NCBI RefSeq assembly: GCF_030272615.1
Contig: NC_081414.1
Coordinates: 820,375,396 to 820,439,395, forward strand
DNA from: Cryptomeria japonica
Lineage: Eukaryota; Streptophyta; Pinopsida; Cupressales; Cupressaceae
Reading direction: 5' to 3'
DNA length: 64,000 nt
Shown: piece after piece, positions 61,830 through 64,000 of the stretch
Layout of the letters: each line of letters begins with the position of its first letter
Position numbering within the stretch: the stretch's first letter is position 1
The notes under the pieces: model-generated
Database searches by the model: none
What the model was told of the DNA's origin: nothing
What the model saw: only the letters and a program-made list of their open reading frames with translations
Made by a program: the position numbers and the translations under genes

Positions 61830-62254
61830 CGTTGTTCTTGAGCTCGTGAATTTGTTTCTCAAAACATTCAATCTCTTAGAACTCCAACAATTGACCTGAT
61901 TCTCTTTTCTCCTAAACAAGATGTTGCACCAAAATATCCAAATCGTAAGTTGCAAAAAACATGTGATGGTTTTACTTATATTCATGTGCGAGATCCTCTT
62001 TCTATAAATCTTGATGAAGAAATAGGTGAAAATGTTATTCATGATGGAAATACAACTCCTAATGCTTCTAATAGTGACTATGAATATGTTGATGTTGACA
62101 AACATTTATCAGCAAAATTTTCAAAATCTCTAATCCTAGCTACTAGAATCAAACAAAGTGACTTAGCACATGAGCATAGTCCTTGTTTAGATCTTGTGAT
62201 AGATCCATCTGTTGTACTCAATGTCTCTCCTCTAGCATGTTTCCTACCTTCCTG
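61830..62254 (+). pseudogene. C-terminal tail of the element D polyprotein
   Basis: The frame across the solo LTR continues with SQNIQSLRTPTIDLI, then FTYIHVRDPLSINLDEEIGE and SDYEYVDVDKHLSAKFSKSL, ending ACFLPS at a TGA (62252-62254). It is acidic and hydrophilic. I recognise no domain and see no RT motif. Confidence 0.6.
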
Positions 62255-63042
62255 AAAAAGTGATCAGCAAGATCAGGAGGAGGATGTCGTGCTAGACTAG
62301 TTGCATTACCACCGTAGATCCTCTACCTCTCTCTTTTCTTGCTCTTTCGTGACCATTCTTCTATGTGTATCCCCATTCTTTTATTTTCCCTACGTCATGT
62401 CTACTTGAGGATGATGCAAAACATTGAGATCTCTTTTGGTCTCTTTCATGTTGACTCAAAAGACATCTTTTACTCCCTTTCTTCCAAGGAAGTTTCCTTT
62501 CTTTGGGGAATGACGATTATTATATGCATATACATATATGATATACATGGGTTATCATACAACATACTAACCCTGAGGAAAGAGAAATTACCTCATGCTC
62601 TGTGTTTTTGTGTTCATTATCCTTGGGTTTATTCCTCGATTGGGGGCTAAATCCTTGTGATAGCATGCTCCTCTTTTCTCTCTCTTGAGTATATCCTACC
62701 TTAAATAAATCACTCCTAATAAGGCATGCATGATTGCTTTAACGTGGGGGCATATGCTCCACTCATATTTTCCTTCTTGATACTTGGAGTTACTTAGTGA
62801 ACTTGGCTTCACTTTGTAATTTTTGGTATCATTGCTTTCATGAATCATAGTGAGGGGAACCTTTCTACTTCCAGTCATGGTTCTCCCTTTCTCGATCTTC
62901 CCTTTTACTTTGTCAATCGAAGTTGTAAGATCCTTAGTCCATTCAGGACTTGGTGCATCTTCCCTCCTTGACATGCTCGAAGTCTTTCAATCGTGTTTCC
63001 TTGTACTTTATCGGAAGTATTGGTGTACGCTTATACTCCCGC
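62255..63042 (+). other. 3' untranslated region of element D
   Basis: About 790 bp without a long sense frame, ending at the polypurine tract. No enzyme remnants are seen here. Confidence 0.6.
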
Positions 63043-63058
63043 TAAAGTGGGGGATAAA
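63043..63058 (+). other. Polypurine tract of element D
   Basis: GCTAAAGTGGGGGATAAA directly before TGTAGCATC, the start of the 3' LTR. Confidence 0.8.
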
Positions 63059-63361
63059 TGTAGCATCATAAAATTATGACCCTTGCAATTTTTTGACCAC
63101 ATTAGGGTCTTCACATTGATGAATCGAATCCCCAAGCATAATTGGAGACCCGAGACTTTCTCAATCCCCAAAAAACTGCACTTTTCCGCACTCCGCATGG
63201 CCTAAACCTTTCTTTTTGTCCTGGATAAGGGCAGGAAAGGGGTGTGGTGCCCTTGCCCCTACCCTATTTTGGGGCCCCCTCCATTCAAACTTTGCATTGA
63301 GATTTACAATTGAAGCAGGAAAACTTTCGCTATGTCGACCTATGACGAAAAATTAGTTAAT
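63059..63361 (+). repeat. 3' LTR of element D, truncated
   Basis: It matches 50100-50400, then stops at GTTAAT where the next LTR-like sequence begins. Confidence 0.85.
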
Positions 63362-64000
63362 CATATAAACTCACAATGCAATATATTCATCAAATTCATA
63401 TAAACTCACAATGCAATATAAACTCACAATGCAATAGAGAAGGGGCGGTGAATCATATAAACTCACAATGCAATATATTCATCAGATTCAACCTCGGTAG
63501 CCTTTACTTCAATATGCAACCTAGACTGTAAATCATTCAAACTCATAAACTGACAAACTTAAAACATCACAACATATTTAACACTAGATTTAACGTGGAA
63601 ACCCAAATAGGGAAAAACCACTGTGGGATTTCGGACCCACTAAGAAATATACCCTTCTAGAGTATGCTCGATTAAAAGCAAATCCTGTTAAAGATTACAT
63701 ACACATTGCTAGATGTGACTCGGTTAAGGGATTTCCCTCAGATCCGTTAGGATCTTCACTTTGTTAGAAGTGACCTTGTCAAAGGATTTCAAACACTCAT
63801 TCAGAATGTTACCTTGCTAGAGGATTTACAAATAAGACTGTTAGGTCCACTCGGTTAAGAGATTTCCTATCACTTACAGAATAAATAACAGTAATAAAAT
63901 ATATCTGCAACTTCACATCTGAAATGCTAAAGCAGATTCTATGTGCTCAATATACTCAAGATAATATTTTCATAAGACTTATCTTTCTCCTTGTTGGGCT
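63362..64000 (-). mobile_element. LTR of the shared group, cut by the window end
   Basis: A degraded G-run motif (GAGAAGGGGCGGTGAATCA, 63437-63454) and the second shared block (ACGTGGAAACCC...GGGAAAAACCACTGTGGG, about 63591-63642) place it with the LTRs at 2826 and 60664, and CTTGCTAGAGG-like and GTTAGGATCTTC phrases recur. Near its start AAACTCACAATGCAAT is repeated four times. The other end lies outside the window. Confidence 0.7.

Larger units (their letters stand above)
50100..63361 (+). mobile_element. Element D: Gypsy element with gag and protease only
   Basis: The 5' LTR (50100-51275) and the start of the 3' LTR (63059-63361) match closely. Internal order is primer site, long leader, Gag, protease, proline-rich region, an unknown tail and a polypurine tract. 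RT, RNase H and integrase are absent, so it is non-autonomous. The gag and protease resemble the Tat/Ogre side of plant Gypsy elements (inference). It is interrupted by Copia element E (54691-59936) and a solo LTR (60664-61824); without them it would be near 6.8 kb. The 3' LTR is broken by another LTR, so no target duplication can be checked. Confidence 0.85.

Overview
This 64-kb window is a repeat-dominated block of plant nuclear DNA in which I find no intact host gene. The DNA is AT-rich with long non-coding stretches and several layers of LTR retrotransposons nested in each other. Copia primer sites match plant initiator tRNA-Met, and LINE remnants carry plant-type RNase H and DUF4283-like domains. 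That points to a land plant with a very large genome. The LTR style (a G-run followed by GTGAATCAG) makes me favour a gymnosperm, but this is inference.

Layout. 1-2.4 kb: decayed minus-strand transposon coding remnants, including an RNase H domain. 2432-10530: element A, a minus-strand LTR element with no polymerase genes; it has a coiled-coil/zinc-knuckle ORF1 and an unrecognised ORF2 of about 1,000 codons, and a solo LTR sits in its 3' LTR. 10.5-22.7 kb: mostly unassignable AT-rich DNA holding a perfect fold-back repeat near 12 kb, a SINE-like insertion near 14.1 kb, a diverged segmental duplication (14.2-15.6 and 16.5-17.9 kb) and a Gypsy LTR fragment. 22.7-32.1 kb: a plus-strand LINE-like sequence split by element B (23580-31736), a minus-strand Copia element with recognisable gag, protease, integrase, RT and RNase H; its 5' LTR holds another solo LTR. 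32-38.8 kb: non-coding DNA, a Copia LTR and a LINE 3' end. 38791-48153: unit F, a Gypsy chromovirus derivative whose two LTRs lie in opposite orientation yet share a 5-bp target duplication; non-coding element C (40042-45564) is inserted in its left LTR. 50100-63361: element D, a Gypsy element with gag and protease but no RT or integrase. D is interrupted by Copia element E (54691-59936, whole gag-pol in one frame with eight premature stops) and by a solo LTR (60664-61824); its 3' LTR is cut off by another LTR of that group running off the window.

How the parts relate. A, B and the solo LTRs share two LTR sequence blocks. A and B also share a primer site, leader segment, polypurine tract and 3' internal sequence, so A looks like a non-autonomous partner of a B-type Copia element. 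The most distinctive features are A's unknown ORF2, a hairpin with changing but still paired stem bases at the U5 end of the shared LTR group, and the inverted-LTR unit F.
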